Under the pieces are notes generated by a model. It made no database searches and was not told the origin of the DNA. It saw nothing but the letters and a program-made list of their open reading frames with translations. The position numbers and the translations under genes were made by a program. From Rhabdochromatium marinum (GTDB lineage: Bacteria; Pseudomonadota; Gammaproteobacteria; Chromatiales; Chromatiaceae), in the NCBI RefSeq assembly GCF_016583795.1, contig NZ_NRRS01000031.1, forward strand, positions 1 through 39,988: a DNA stretch of 39,988 nt, given 5' to 3'. Numbering within the stretch: position 1 is the stretch's first letter; each line of letters starts with the position of its first letter. Below are positions 1 to 8,126 of the stretch, in pieces.

Positions 1-2
1 AG

Positions 3-116
3 CGCGTGCATCAATTCGCCAAGAACATCAACCGCAACGTCTTTGAAGTAGCGGATCGCCTGTGGGTAAAGATCGCCCTCGACCCAGAGGAAGAAAAACT
101 ACGTATTCCAGGTTAG
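3..116 (+). CDS. C-terminal end of an unidentified protein (partial)
   Basis: An open frame enters from the left edge and ends with TAG at 114-116, giving a 37-residue tail that finishes ...EEEKLRIPG. Charged and aromatic residues are mixed in a way typical of a real coding end, but the family cannot be recognised from so short a piece. It runs toward the Wadjet remnant and is convergent with jetB. The start lies outside the window. Confidence 0.55.
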   Translation, partial: RVHQFAKNINRNVFEVADRLWVKIALDPEEEKLRIPG

Positions 117-132
117 GCGCGGTTTAGAGCAC

Positions 133-159
133 CGATAATCACATAAGAGCGGATTATCG
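133..159. repeat. 8-bp perfect inverted repeat with 11-bp loop
   Basis: CGATAATC at 133-140 is matched by GATTATCG at 152-159. It lies 17 bp after the stop of the left-edge gene and before the end of jetB. There is no T-run, so it is not a classical intrinsic terminator. It could be a transcription-end hairpin or a mobile-element end. The rest of 117-276 shows nothing else I can support. Confidence 0.4.
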
Positions 160-276
160 ATGTCTGCTGTTGACCGACAACCGTCATTGGCAAAAGGACG
201 GCGAGATTCCGCTACTGGGACTCAACAGGCACTGAAACCTCCCTCACCTGACGAACAACGACCACGTAAGTACCAG

Positions 277-1428
277 TCACCCACTCTTGCAGCTTCGACT
301 AATCCGCGGCGCTTCCACCGCATACCGAGCGATCGCCGGTAGCGGACGAACCCCATCAGCCTCGATCCTGGCGAGCCCCAACGACGCCAGCCGCTCGGCG
401 GCCTCACGGCAAAAGGACGGCCCGGCATCCGGATCCTTGGCGGCCTTCTTCCAGTAGCGTCCATAGCGCTCGACCCAGGTCCGATAGGCGTCGTGGAGAT
501 CGGACCAGGATACGGCCCGGTCCTGGGACAGACGCTCGGCGAGATGGCCGGCCAGCAGCAGGGTGATGTGTCCCTCGGTGCCTTCGGAGGGCATGCGCTG
601 GTCGGCGAGGTCGCCCTCCGGGTCGACCATGGCGATGCCCTCGGCGCGCATCTCGGGGACCAGTCCGGTGGCCTCCTGGATGCGCTGGACGATGGCGTGA
701 CGCTGGTTGAACAGATAGGCCCGCTCGTCCTCGTCCAGTTCGTCGTAATAGAGCACCGGGTCGTCGAGCAGACGCTCGGTGAGGCGCTGGCGCAGCTCGC
801 GGTTGCGGGCCTCCGGGGTGTCGGCGACGAAGCGGGCGGTGATGGCGCCGATGCGCCGGTCGAGTGAGTCCGCGGGCTGCTCCAGGGTATCGACCAGGGA
901 GGGGCCGCGCCGGGTCACCAGGAGCGCGGAGAGCACGTGACGGTCGATGTCGTAGAGGACGTCCTTGGTCTCGTTCTGGATATAGGCGTCCTCGCTGCCG
1001 GCCACTCGGACCAGCACGCCGAGGTTCAGCAGGAGACGGACGACGGCCACCAGGTCGCGGCGGTCCTCCTGGGTGCGCAGCTCGAACACCAGTCCGCTGG
1101 CCTGGACTGCGGGCTCTGCGGACTGGTCCATGGCGGTCTTGCCCAGACGGCCCAGGGTGCTCTGCATCTCGCCGCGCTCCAGGCCCGCCAGCACCAGGCA
1201 CAGGAGGGCGTAGCGGCGGCACGTGAAGTCCAGGTCCACCGGGCGTCTGCCGGGGCGGGCGGCGCGGCTGCCGTCGTCGTGCTCGGGGGCGGTCTTGGCC
1301 AGGCGGGCGAAGTCGGCCTCGAGTCGCAGGTCCCAGCGGGTCTCGCTGTGCAGCCACTCCCTGAGCCAGTCGATGTGACGCTTGACCAGCCGGTAGGCGG
1401 GGTGATCGGCATAGAGCAGCGGCTGCAT
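277..1428 (-). CDS. jetB: Wadjet type III JetB-like protein (DUF2398/TIGR02678)
   Basis: From the ATG at 1428 this gives 383 residues, about the usual size of the DUF2398 (TIGR02678) family. That family is the kleisin-partner/KITE-like subunit JetB of type III Wadjet, an SMC-like complex that cleaves invading plasmid DNA. The family-like segments are the N-terminal MQPLL..DHPAYRLVKRHIDWLREWLH, split here only for brevity, and the C-terminal RPLPAIARYA. Conserved sequence (RRRALRGLL) continues upstream of this ATG in the same frame, but no ATG, GTG or TTG precedes it before the jetA frame takes over. The genuine start therefore seems to have been lost or merged with jetA by an indel near 1440-1500. 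No jetC (SMC-like ATPase) or jetD (DUF2399 nuclease) follows, so the protein has no visible partners and the locus is probably non-functional. Confidence 0.7.
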   Translation of the reverse strand: MQPLLYADHPAYRLVKRHIDWLREWLHSETRWDLRLEADFARLAKTAPEHDDGSRAARPGRRPVDLDFTCRRYALLCLVLAGLERGEMQSTLGRLGKTAMDQSAEPAVQASGLVFELRTQEDRRDLVAVVRLLLNLGVLVRVAGSEDAYIQNETKDVLYDIDRHVLSALLVTRRGPSLVDTLEQPADSLDRRIGAITARFVADTPEARNRELRQRLTERLLDDPVLYYDELDEDERAYLFNQRHAIVQRIQEATGLVPEMRAEGIAMVDPEGDLADQRMPSEGTEGHITLLLAGHLAERLSQDRAVSWSDLHDAYRTWVERYGRYWKKAAKDPDAGPSFCREAAERLASLGLARIEADGVRPLPAIARYAVEAPRISRSCKSG

Positions 1429-1484
1429 CAGCAGGCCGCGTAGGGCCCGGCGCCGGATTCCGCTCCGGTGTCCGCTCGGTCTGC

Positions 1485-2896
1485 GGACTCGGGATGGCCC
1501 CGGCTTCCAGATCGGTGATGCGCATCCGATAGTCGCGACCGCCGAAGGCCCCGTCCGGGGTCTCGATGACCGCTCGGGTCTCGGGTCCGAGGGGCTCCAG
1601 ATGGATGTCGATGGTGCCGTCGCCGGTGACCGTCTGCACGGCCCGCTCCGGATCCCTGGTCGCCGCCAGGGCCTCGCCGAGCAGACGCAGGAAGAGGTCG
1701 AAGCTGGCCGGATCCAGACGTCCGATCTCGCTGAGCCGGGTCTCCTCGCCGGTCGCCAGACGGCGGCGGGCATCGCGCGCCTGCAGGCTTTCACGGTCCA
1801 GCCGCGCACGGAGCTTTTGCTTGTCGGCGCTGCGGTCCCGGACCTTGGGCGGGACACCGCGTTTAGCGTGGCGGCCGGTCTCGCGCAGACGTGGGCTGAT
1901 GCGCAGCGGCGGCGCCTCGGCCCAGGGGCGGGACGGCGGCACCGGCTCCTCGGCGCGGGCCTGCAGGCTGTCGTCGTCGATGCCCAGATGGCGTGCCGGG
2001 GTCAGCCCGAAGGCGGCGCGCCAGAGCCGATGGGCCTCGGCATCGGTCTCGCAGTCCATGAACCAGGCGGCCAGTGTGCGATAGTCGGCGGAACGGTCGC
2101 TGCGCCCGAGCCGGCGCTCGTTGAGCTGGACCACGGCGTCGACCAGGTCGGAAATGGCGCGCCGCGCCCGCGAGCGCAGCAGCTCGGCCTGGGAGGGCCG
2201 GTCCGCCGAGCCGATGAACCAGGCCTCGAGCCCGGACCAGCGGGCCTGCCATTCGTCGACCATCTTGGCCCGAGCCAGGATCGGGTCGAGCGGAGTGGGC
2301 TCGGCGCCGTCCAGACCGGGCGCTGGGGCCAGGTCCGCGGCATCGCGCTCGGCGATCCGCTCCAGCAGCGGCCGGAAGGCCGGATGCCCCTGGATGACCT
2401 GGATCAGCCCGGCGATCTCGGCGGAGCGGGTCACCAGGTCGCCGATGAAGCGCCGCAGATAGTCGAGCAGACGATCCTTGTAGTCGATGAAGGCCGCGCG
2501 CTCGGCCCGACGCAAATCCAGACCACGGGCCAGCCCGGCCATGAAGTCGCGTGCGTTATCGGCGAGATCGGTAAAGACCCGGGTGATGTCGCGCAGCAGC
2601 AGATGCGCCTTGGCGCCGTCCAGACCGGCCTCGCCGTCCTGGGCGTCGAGCAGGGTCCGCAGGGCGCGCAGCTGGCTGGCGATGTCGGCCAGGGCCACCG
2701 ACTGGAGCGCGCCATGGTGCCCGAGCATGCGCTCGTAGGTCGCCAGGGCAGCCTGAGCGGCCTCGCCCTCGCGGGTGATCTGGTAGAGATAGCGGGCGCG
2801 GTAGAAGTTCTCGACCGTGGTCACCCGGCTGGTGTCGGGCATCCGTGGCTGGGCTGTATCGCGGCCGGTTACTTCGATACCGCAGCGGCGAGTCAT
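1485..2896 (-). pseudogene. jetA: 5'-truncated Wadjet type III JetA-like gene (DUF2397/TIGR02677)
   Basis: The frame carries a clear DUF2397 (TIGR02677) body: VTTVENFYRARYLYQITREG followed by a LQSVALADI segment, and it ends near DYRMRITD around position 1505. DUF2397 is the JetA subunit of type III Wadjet. In full-length members the VTTVE segment is preceded by some 70-90 residues of winged-helix sequence. Here only about 18 unrelated residues precede it, so the 5' end has been deleted and joined to the end of the upstream membrane-protein gene at about 2845-2893. The frame also lacks a stop where JetA should end: it runs open to 404 across jetB in the wrong frame. The ATG at 2896 overlaps the TGA of the upstream gene (ATGA), so a truncated product could still be made. 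Deletion plus a lost stop makes this a decaying gene. Confidence 0.65.
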
Positions 2897-4344
2897 TGCG
2901 GCCAGTTGAGAGCCGAACTGTTAATTGCTCGGTCGAGCGCTGCCCCTGGATTCACCCACCCCGCCACATCCTTCAACCACTCAACGAACCACGCGAGTGC
3001 ATGCAAATCCAGCAGCTTCGACGCCCCGGTCCAGGCGAGGAAGATGGCCATCATGGGCATGGCGAGACCGATAACGGTGACAGCGGTGAGGTAGAGAGAG
3101 GCGCCGAGGCGGGCGTCCATGTCGTCATCAAGGCCGCCAGCGACTCGACGGCGCCACTTGGCGACGGGTTTAAAGTGGCCGAGCCAGAGGGTAAAGGCGA
3201 TGCTGGCGACGACGAGGTGGATCAGGGTCGGGATCAGCGTGGTCAGAATCATGAAGTAAATCCATAAGTGACTGGGATCACCCGGGTTGGCCGCGATTCC
3301 GTTTAGCACAGCGTTCAGCTCCACCATCTCAATGCCGCCGCCCTCCATCGCCATGCGGTTGGCGAGGGCGATGCCGGCGACCGTCACCAGTGAGACCAGC
3401 ACCAGAAAGACCAGGGCGAGGATGAAATCAGCCAATGCCCAGAGCAGGGCCGTCAAACCGGTGTGCAGCCGGCTGGCGATGGCGCCGAGCAGGCCTCGGC
3501 TGATGCCGAGCGAGAGCCAGTCGAGAGGGGCGTTGAGGAGTGGGATGAGGGCAAGGAAGAGGATGAAAATCTCTTCGATAGAGGCGTCATCGCCCAATTT
3601 GGTCATATAGCGTAGGCAGGCCATTGATGCCCCGACGAGCAGAACCCAGAGCAAGGTTTGCATGAACCCTTCCATGCTCCAGTCTCTTGCATAAGCGACA
3701 GCGACAGCGACAACGACAGGGGCAGCGACAACGACAGGGGCAGCGACAGCGCCACCGCCAGCGACAGCGCCAGCGACAGCGAAAGCGACAGCGACAGCGA
3801 CGGCGACGGCGACGGCGACAGCGACAGCAAACCAAACAAACGATCGAATGCCTTTGTTTGCCATGGAGCGCCATGCTGCGAAAGTGCCAAACGCGACGAG
3901 GATAAACACGAAAAAACGCCCGCCCCATTCCACCTGGGGCAGGACGATCCAACCACCGACCTTCCCCTCACCACCGTTGGCGATCCAGAACCCTAGCATT
4001 CCGAACAGCGGGTAGAGAAAGGCCAGCAGCAGACAGCGATCAAAGGAACGAGCGGTCCAAGGATTGTGACCGAAAGGACGGAAGAAGGCGCCAAGTTCGA
4101 TCGGCTGGGCACGCCGATGGCCGCCGTCTCCGATGAAACGAGTGAAGAGATCAAGCGCGAAGCTCAGGGCACGAAGATAGGTTTCGCCGAGGGAGTAGTC
4201 TTCCAGCCACCGGCGGCGGCGTTGGCGTGATGCTTCGGTTTCGAAACCTTTGTAGAGTCCGGCAAACAGCAGGGATCCGCATGCGACGATGAGCAGCGCC
4301 CACCAGGAACCGAACAGGGCGACAAAATCGTCTAGAAAATCCAA
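2893..4344 (-). CDS. polytopic membrane protein with (Ala-Val)n repeat tract
   Basis: A 483-residue hydrophobic protein with roughly nine or ten predicted membrane segments and basic inter-membrane stretches (RQRRRRW near residue 40, KWRRRVAGG near 400). The start is TTG at 4342-4344, preceded by a good AGGAGG-type ribosome site; no better start is seen upstream. Residues about 173-216 are an almost pure Ala-Val tract encoded by a degenerate 6-bp repeat (listed separately). I do not recognise a family or function. The C-terminus ends ...NSSALNWPQ, and its stop overlaps the start of the truncated jetA, which suggests the jetA deletion endpoint lies just past this gene. It may belong to the same accessory block, but nothing in the neighbourhood says what it does. 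Confidence 0.75.
   Translation of the reverse strand: MDFLDDFVALFGSWWALLIVACGSLLFAGLYKGFETEASRQRRRRWLEDYSLGETYLRALSFALDLFTRFIGDGGHRRAQPIELGAFFRPFGHNPWTARSFDRCLLLAFLYPLFGMLGFWIANGGEGKVGGWIVLPQVEWGGRFFVFILVAFGTFAAWRSMANKGIRSFVWFAVAVAVAVAVAVAVAFAVAGAVAGGGAVAAPVVVAAPVVVAVAVAYARDWSMEGFMQTLLWVLLVGASMACLRYMTKLGDDASIEEIFILFLALIPLLNAPLDWLSLGISRGLLGAIASRLHTGLTALLWALADFILALVFLVLVSLVTVAGIALANRMAMEGGGIEMVELNAVLNGIAANPGDPSHLWIYFMILTTLIPTLIHLVVASIAFTLWLGHFKPVAKWRRRVAGGLDDDMDARLGASLYLTAVTVIGLAMPMMAIFLAWTGASKLLDLHALAWFVEWLKDVAGWVNPGAALDRAINSSALNWPQ
3695..3828. repeat. degenerate GCGACA hexanucleotide repeat tract
   Basis: About 22 copies of a 6-bp unit (GCGACA with GCGACG, GGCGACG, CAACGACAGGG variants) lie in tandem. 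On the minus strand they encode repeating Ala-Val in the membrane protein. The unit length is a multiple of three, so gain or loss of copies keeps the frame and changes only the length of the hydrophobic segment. Confidence 0.85.
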
Positions 4345-4582
4345 ACTCCCTCCTCGGATAAACCCTGCGCAGGATATGCTGAATCCGATTATTTCTTAAT
4401 CTTTGCAGTCTATAAAAGAATCACGAACCGGGCTGGAATTCTTTTGAGTCCTGAAGTTGCCGAGCGCCCCCATAGGGAGCACCCGGCGACAGCTCGCAGA
4501 CTATGAGATCGAGAGCCCATCTACTGACGCAAGCAAAACGCTCCTGGCTGCCAATCTGGAGTCACCGCGCCATCCGGGAGAC

Positions 4583-4765
4583 CTAGGACTTGAACTCTTC
4601 CACTTCTTTGCAGGCTAAGACGAGCTTGTCAGCCAACTCCGGCAGTTGTCCGTAGTCGACCCACAACGAATCCTCGACGATGTCGTGGATCTGTCCCGCA
4701 ATTTCGGTTGCCTTCCTTTTCAGTTTGGCCAAAGCCTTTTTTTGATCTTGCGCTTCATCTGACAT
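4583..4765 (-). CDS. Rop-like/CCE_0567 family small protein (nitrogen-fixation associated)
   Basis: A 60-residue helical-hairpin protein: MSDEAQDQKKALAKLKRKAT, an IHDIVEDSLWVDY turn, then LADKLVLACKEVEEFKS. Length, the two-helix pattern and the Asp/His-rich turn match the Rop-like (CCE_0567) family, small metal-binding proteins usually encoded beside nif genes such as nifX. The start ATG at 4765 has a strong GAGGAGG ribosome site seven to ten bases upstream. No other nif gene is adjacent here, so the link to nitrogen fixation comes from family knowledge, not from context. Confidence 0.7.
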   Translation of the reverse strand: MSDEAQDQKKALAKLKRKATEIAGQIHDIVEDSLWVDYGQLPELADKLVLACKEVEEFKS

Positions 4766-5119
4766 TGTTTCCTCCTCTACGGATTAGGAAATTCAAGCGA
4801 TTCCGTTGTGTGACTTCGCGGCGACACACAGCCAAACGGCCTAGCTGTCAAGCCGACGCAACATCATCAGTTCGGAAACCAGAACCGATAACTATATCAG
4901 ACGGCTATCGCGTGACGGGGACGACTGGTCACCTGCCCGCCCTACCATGACCGGTTGCGAGCGCTTGATCGCCGCTTCACACTTCTCCACATATCTGAAA
5001 AACGCGCGACATCGGATCGGGTCAAGATGCGACACAGGAGCGGTGGATTAGGGGATCCGCCGTTCCAAACCCATACCTCGTCCAGGGAACGGGCGCCTGA
5101 ATCACAAAGAGACCGCATC
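4766..5119. other. intergenic region without a supported gene
   Basis: This 354-bp stretch separates the divergent Rop-like gene and the PAS-like gene. Short frames across it are continuations of the downstream gene or antisense noise. I looked for a sigma-54 promoter for the Rop-like gene: a TGGC...GC pair exists near 4825-4840 but with eight instead of nine bases between, so it is not called. Confidence 0.5.
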
Positions 5120-5527
5120 ATGACAAACATCGAAGTGACCGACGACCTGCGCCAGCATTTCCATCTCTTCTGGGACCAGTTTCTCTTTCCGGTCATGCTG
5201 GTCCACAAGAGCTTCACCATCCTCGACCGCAACCGTGCGGCCGAGGCCATTGGCTGCACGCCCGGCACCCGCTGCATCGATATGGGCGAGAGGAAGCAGC
5301 ACCGTGGCTGTCTGGCCAGCAAGGCGCTGCGCGAACAAACCTCCAAGCGTTCGGTGGAGTTCGTCCCGGAGGCGGGACGGGTGATTGATTCCTATTGGAT
5401 TCCGCTCGAAGGCTATCCGGAGCTCTACGTCCACTTCGCGATCGACCTCACGGAGTACGCAGCCGACCATTTCTTTGCCGGCGAGCGCCCCAAAGTCGAC
5501 TCGAACTGCTCGGCCTGCATCATCTGA
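5120..5527 (+). CDS. PAS-like cysteine-containing sensor protein
   Basis: A 135-residue soluble protein. The start is taken as the ATG at 5120 because sequence upstream in frame is not protein-like. FPVMLVHKSFTILDRNRAA resembles the first strands of a PAS domain. The following GTRCIDMGERKQHRGC segment resembles the cysteine-containing loop found in some redox-type PAS domains. The C-terminus carries CSAC just before the stop. It lies 13 bp upstream of the response regulator, in the same direction as a regulator/kinase pair, so it probably feeds a signal (redox or ligand) to that system. That role is inferred, and I know no named family for it. Confidence 0.65.
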   Translation: MTNIEVTDDLRQHFHLFWDQFLFPVMLVHKSFTILDRNRAAEAIGCTPGTRCIDMGERKQHRGCLASKALREQTSKRSVEFVPEAGRVIDSYWIPLEGYPELYVHFAIDLTEYAADHFFAGERPKVDSNCSACII

Positions 5528-5540
5528 GCGGGCAGCGGAT

Positions 5541-6248
5541 ATGAACGGCGAACCCTTGATCGATCTGCTCTTCATTGAGGATGACATGCGGCTCGCCAAA
5601 CTCACCAGCGACTATCTGCAGCGCTACGAGGTGCTGGTCACCCTGGAATCGGACGGCGAGCGCGGGTTGCAGCAAGCGCTTAGGCACCGCTTCGACGCGA
5701 TTCTGCTGGATCTCATGCTGCCTGGACGCGACGGTATCTCCATCTGTCAGCGGCTGCGCGAGCACTCGGACGTGCCCATCCTCATGGTTACGGCGCGCGG
5801 CGAGGAGGCTGATCGCATCCTGGGGCTGGAGATCGGCGCCGACGACTATCTGCCCAAACCCTTCTCGCCCCGTGAACTCCTGGCCCGCATCCGCGCGGCG
5901 GTGCGTCGCTCGCGCGGTCGGGCCGGACCGCGCACGCACCTGGTTCGCGTCGGCGATCTGGCGCTCGATCCCGGCACCCTGATCGCAACGCTGGACGGAC
6001 AGCCGCTCCCCCTGACCAGCTACGAGTTCGCGCTGCTGCGGGCGCTGGCAGAGCGGGCCGGTCAGGTCATCTCGCGCGAGCGCCTGATGGAACTGGCACG
6101 CGGCAGCGCGGAGGAGGCCTTCGACCGCTCGATCGACGTGCACATCTCCCGGCTGCGCCAGAAGCTGGGCGACAGCCCGCGCAATCCGCAGCGTATCCGC
6201 ACGGTGCGCGGCGCCGGCTATCAATACCTCGCGTCGTATGCCGGGTGA
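5541..6248 (+). CDS. OmpR-family response regulator
   Basis: A 235-residue two-domain transcription regulator. The receiver domain shows the acidic pair E13/D14, phospho-acceptor D57 in LLDLMLPG, T84 in MVTARG and K106 in YLPKPF. The C-terminal winged helix (about 135-230) has the OmpR-type SYEFALLRALAERAGQVISR and RTVRGAGYQY segments. The start ATG at 5541 follows GGGCAGCGG. The stop overlaps the kinase's GTG start (GTGA), so the two are translationally coupled. Its target promoters are not visible. It is closest in style to the RstA/CpxR branch, but the symbol is left open. Confidence 0.93.
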   Translation: MNGEPLIDLLFIEDDMRLAKLTSDYLQRYEVLVTLESDGERGLQQALRHRFDAILLDLMLPGRDGISICQRLREHSDVPILMVTARGEEADRILGLEIGADDYLPKPFSPRELLARIRAAVRRSRGRAGPRTHLVRVGDLALDPGTLIATLDGQPLPLTSYEFALLRALAERAGQVISRERLMELARGSAEEAFDRSIDVHISRLRQKLGDSPRNPQRIRTVRGAGYQYLASYAG

Positions 6249-7606
6249 GATATCCACGTCGGCGTCTTTTCTGGCGCATCTATCTCTTCGGCCTGTTCCT
6301 GGTCTGTCTGGCTACCCTGGCAGTCGTCGCGACCACCATCCTGGTCCAGCCCGAATCCCGTTACCACGGCCGCCCGGAGCGCTTGCACCAGGTGCTTGCG
6401 GCCGAGCTCGAACCCCTGCTCGGTCGGCCGGAGGCGCTCGAAGCCGGTTTGCGTCGGCTTGCGGGGGCCTTGGAGCGCAGCGCCGCCATCTATGACCGGG
6501 ATGGAACCCCGCTTGCCCGTACGGGCGGGGCGCCGCCGGTACCGCTCACTGCCGAGGAACTCGCCAAGGTCGGCGGTTGGCATCCCTTGCATCGCCAAAG
6601 TGACGGATGGGTGCACGCCGTTGCGCTCGGCGGACCCGATGGCGCCTATCTGCTGGTGCAGGGCGCCGAGGCCGGATTCGCCGGACTCCTGATCGCGCTC
6701 GCTGCGGTGCTGCTGGTCGTCGCCTTGGCCTCCTGGCCATTGGCGAGAGCCTTCGCCAGGCCACTGGAACGTCTCACAGCCACGGCGCACCGGCTTGCCG
6801 CTGGCGAGCTGTCGGCCCGCAGCGGCCTGGTCCGGGGTGACGAGTTGGGCGACCTGTCGCGGTCGCTGGACGAAATGGCATCGCGGCTGGAGCACCGCAT
6901 CCGGGCGGAGAAGGAACTCTTCGCCAATCTCTCGCACGAGATCCGAACCCCATTGGCTCGTTTGCGGGTGGCCCTGGAACTCCTGGAGGACGTCCCCGGC
7001 GATTTCGAGGAGACCCTCGACCGGCTGCAGGGGGTCGGTGCCGACCTGACCGAGCTCGAACGGCTGGTCGATAATGTACTGATCAATTCGCGTCTCGATC
7101 TGATCGGCCGAGTCCCAGACCAGCATTTTCTGCAGCGCCGACCGATCGATCTGAATGAGGTCGTGACCGGGGTGCTGGAGCGCTTCGCGCGCTACCATCC
7201 CGAGCAGCGTCTCGACGCCGAGATCGCGGGCGCGCTGCCGGTGGCCTGGGTCGACCCCGCCCAGATCTGCCGGGTCTTCGACAACCTGTTGGAGAACGCG
7301 GTCAAGTACAACCGGAACGCGACACCCCTCCGCCTGACGGCCGGGAGCGATACGGGGCGTTTCTGGTTCGAGATCGAGGATGCGGGGGAGGGCGTGCCGC
7401 CCGAGGATCTGGAACAGCTGTTCGATCCATTCTTTCGCAGTCATCGCTGCCGCTCCCGCCAGACCGGCGGCAGCGGACTCGGTCTGACCATCAGCAAGCG
7501 CATCGTCGAGGCACATGCTGGACGCATCTCGGCCCGGCTCAATCCTGCGGGCGGCATGACCTTCCGGTTCGAGATCCCAACCCTATCTCCATCCCTTCAT
7601 GCTTGA
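6245..7606 (+). CDS. sensor histidine kinase
   Basis: A 453-residue membrane kinase starting with GTG at 6245 inside the end of the regulator gene. Features in order: membrane helix at about 12-34, periplasmic sensor region 35-144, second helix 146-166, HAMP linker 170-217, H-box with phospho-acceptor H231 in ANLSHEIRTPLARL, N-box FDNLLENAVKYN at 345-356, G1 EDAGEGVP and G2 GGSGLGLTISKR. All catalytic boxes are intact. It should phosphorylate the upstream regulator. The periplasmic domain is short (about 110 residues) and not recognisable, so the signal is unknown. The upstream PAS-like protein may add a cytoplasmic input. Confidence 0.93.
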   Translation: MRYPRRRLFWRIYLFGLFLVCLATLAVVATTILVQPESRYHGRPERLHQVLAAELEPLLGRPEALEAGLRRLAGALERSAAIYDRDGTPLARTGGAPPVPLTAEELAKVGGWHPLHRQSDGWVHAVALGGPDGAYLLVQGAEAGFAGLLIALAAVLLVVALASWPLARAFARPLERLTATAHRLAAGELSARSGLVRGDELGDLSRSLDEMASRLEHRIRAEKELFANLSHEIRTPLARLRVALELLEDVPGDFEETLDRLQGVGADLTELERLVDNVLINSRLDLIGRVPDQHFLQRRPIDLNEVVTGVLERFARYHPEQRLDAEIAGALPVAWVDPAQICRVFDNLLENAVKYNRNATPLRLTAGSDTGRFWFEIEDAGEGVPPEDLEQLFDPFFRSHRCRSRQTGGSGLGLTISKRIVEAHAGRISARLNPAGGMTFRFEIPTLSPSLHA

Positions 7607-8021
7607 GATCACTGCCACCATCTGTATCCCGGACGCCGAGCTAACCGAGCGCTTCATCCGCGCGCCTGGACCAGGTGGGCAAAACGTCAATAAGGTGGCC
7701 ACCGCTGTTCAGCTGCGCTTCAACGTCCTGCGCTCTCCCGCGCTGCCCGACGAGGTTCGCCGGCGGCTGCGCGGACTGGCCGGTCGGCGCCTCGATCAGG
7801 AGGGAAACCTCACTATTGAGGCGCATCGCTTCCGCACCCGCGAGCGCAATCGCGAGGATGCGCGCGAACGCCTGGCCGAACTGATTCGCCAAGCCGCCCA
7901 GCGCCCTAAAACGCGCATTGCTTCACGCCCCACCCGCGCCTCCAAGGAACGCCGACTGGCAGCAAAATCGCGGCGCAGCCGCCTGAAGCAAACCCGGTCT
8001 GCTCGTTCTGATGAGGATTGA
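7599..8021 (+). CDS. arfB: alternative ribosome-rescue factor / peptidyl-tRNA hydrolase ArfB
   Basis: A 140-residue protein of the ArfB (YaeJ) family, which binds stalled ribosomes lacking a stop codon and hydrolyses the peptidyl-tRNA. The catalytic GGQ is at residues 26-28 in RAPGPGGQNVNKV. The C-terminal tail (about 105-140) is very basic (KERRLAAKSRRSRLKQTR), as needed to enter the mRNA channel. The length matches the family. The start ATG at 7599 overlaps the kinase end by 8 bp, so it is read as the last gene of this unit, a frequent accidental neighbour rather than a pathway partner. Confidence 0.93.
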   Translation: MLEITATICIPDAELTERFIRAPGPGGQNVNKVATAVQLRFNVLRSPALPDEVRRRLRGLAGRRLDQEGNLTIEAHRFRTRERNREDARERLAELIRQAAQRPKTRIASRPTRASKERRLAAKSRRSRLKQTRSARSDED

Positions 8022-8126
8022 CCGTTATGGAACGCGTCAGTCAGAGGGGGGCGCCTCTTAAGGGTGCCGCCTCTAAATGATGTGAAAGCTGATGTCTTTG
8101 ACTGTGTTCAGATCCTATCCTGTTCT

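Noticed and set aside
404-1440. Continuation of the jetA frame as an 830-residue protein
   Set aside because: The C-terminal ~330 codons are jetB read in the wrong frame (Arg/Pro/Gly-rich shadow). Only the first ~480 codons match a protein family.
1601-3094. 497-codon plus-strand ORF
   Set aside because: It is antisense to jetA and to the end of the membrane-protein gene and shows no recognisable domain.
3658-3996. Plus-strand Ser-Asp-rich ORF resembling an SD-repeat or calcium-binding protein
   Set aside because: It is the antisense reading of the hexanucleotide tract inside a well-supported membrane-protein gene with its own ribosome site. Outside the repeat the frame is not protein-like.
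4766-4860. Possible sigma-54 promoter upstream of the Rop-like gene
   Set aside because: The TGGC and GC elements are one base too close together; the GG/GC spacing rule is not met.
8050-8100. GC-rich hairpin between arfB and marR as a terminator
   Set aside because: AGAGG/CCTCT arms can pair, but alternative pairings exist and no T-run follows on either strand.
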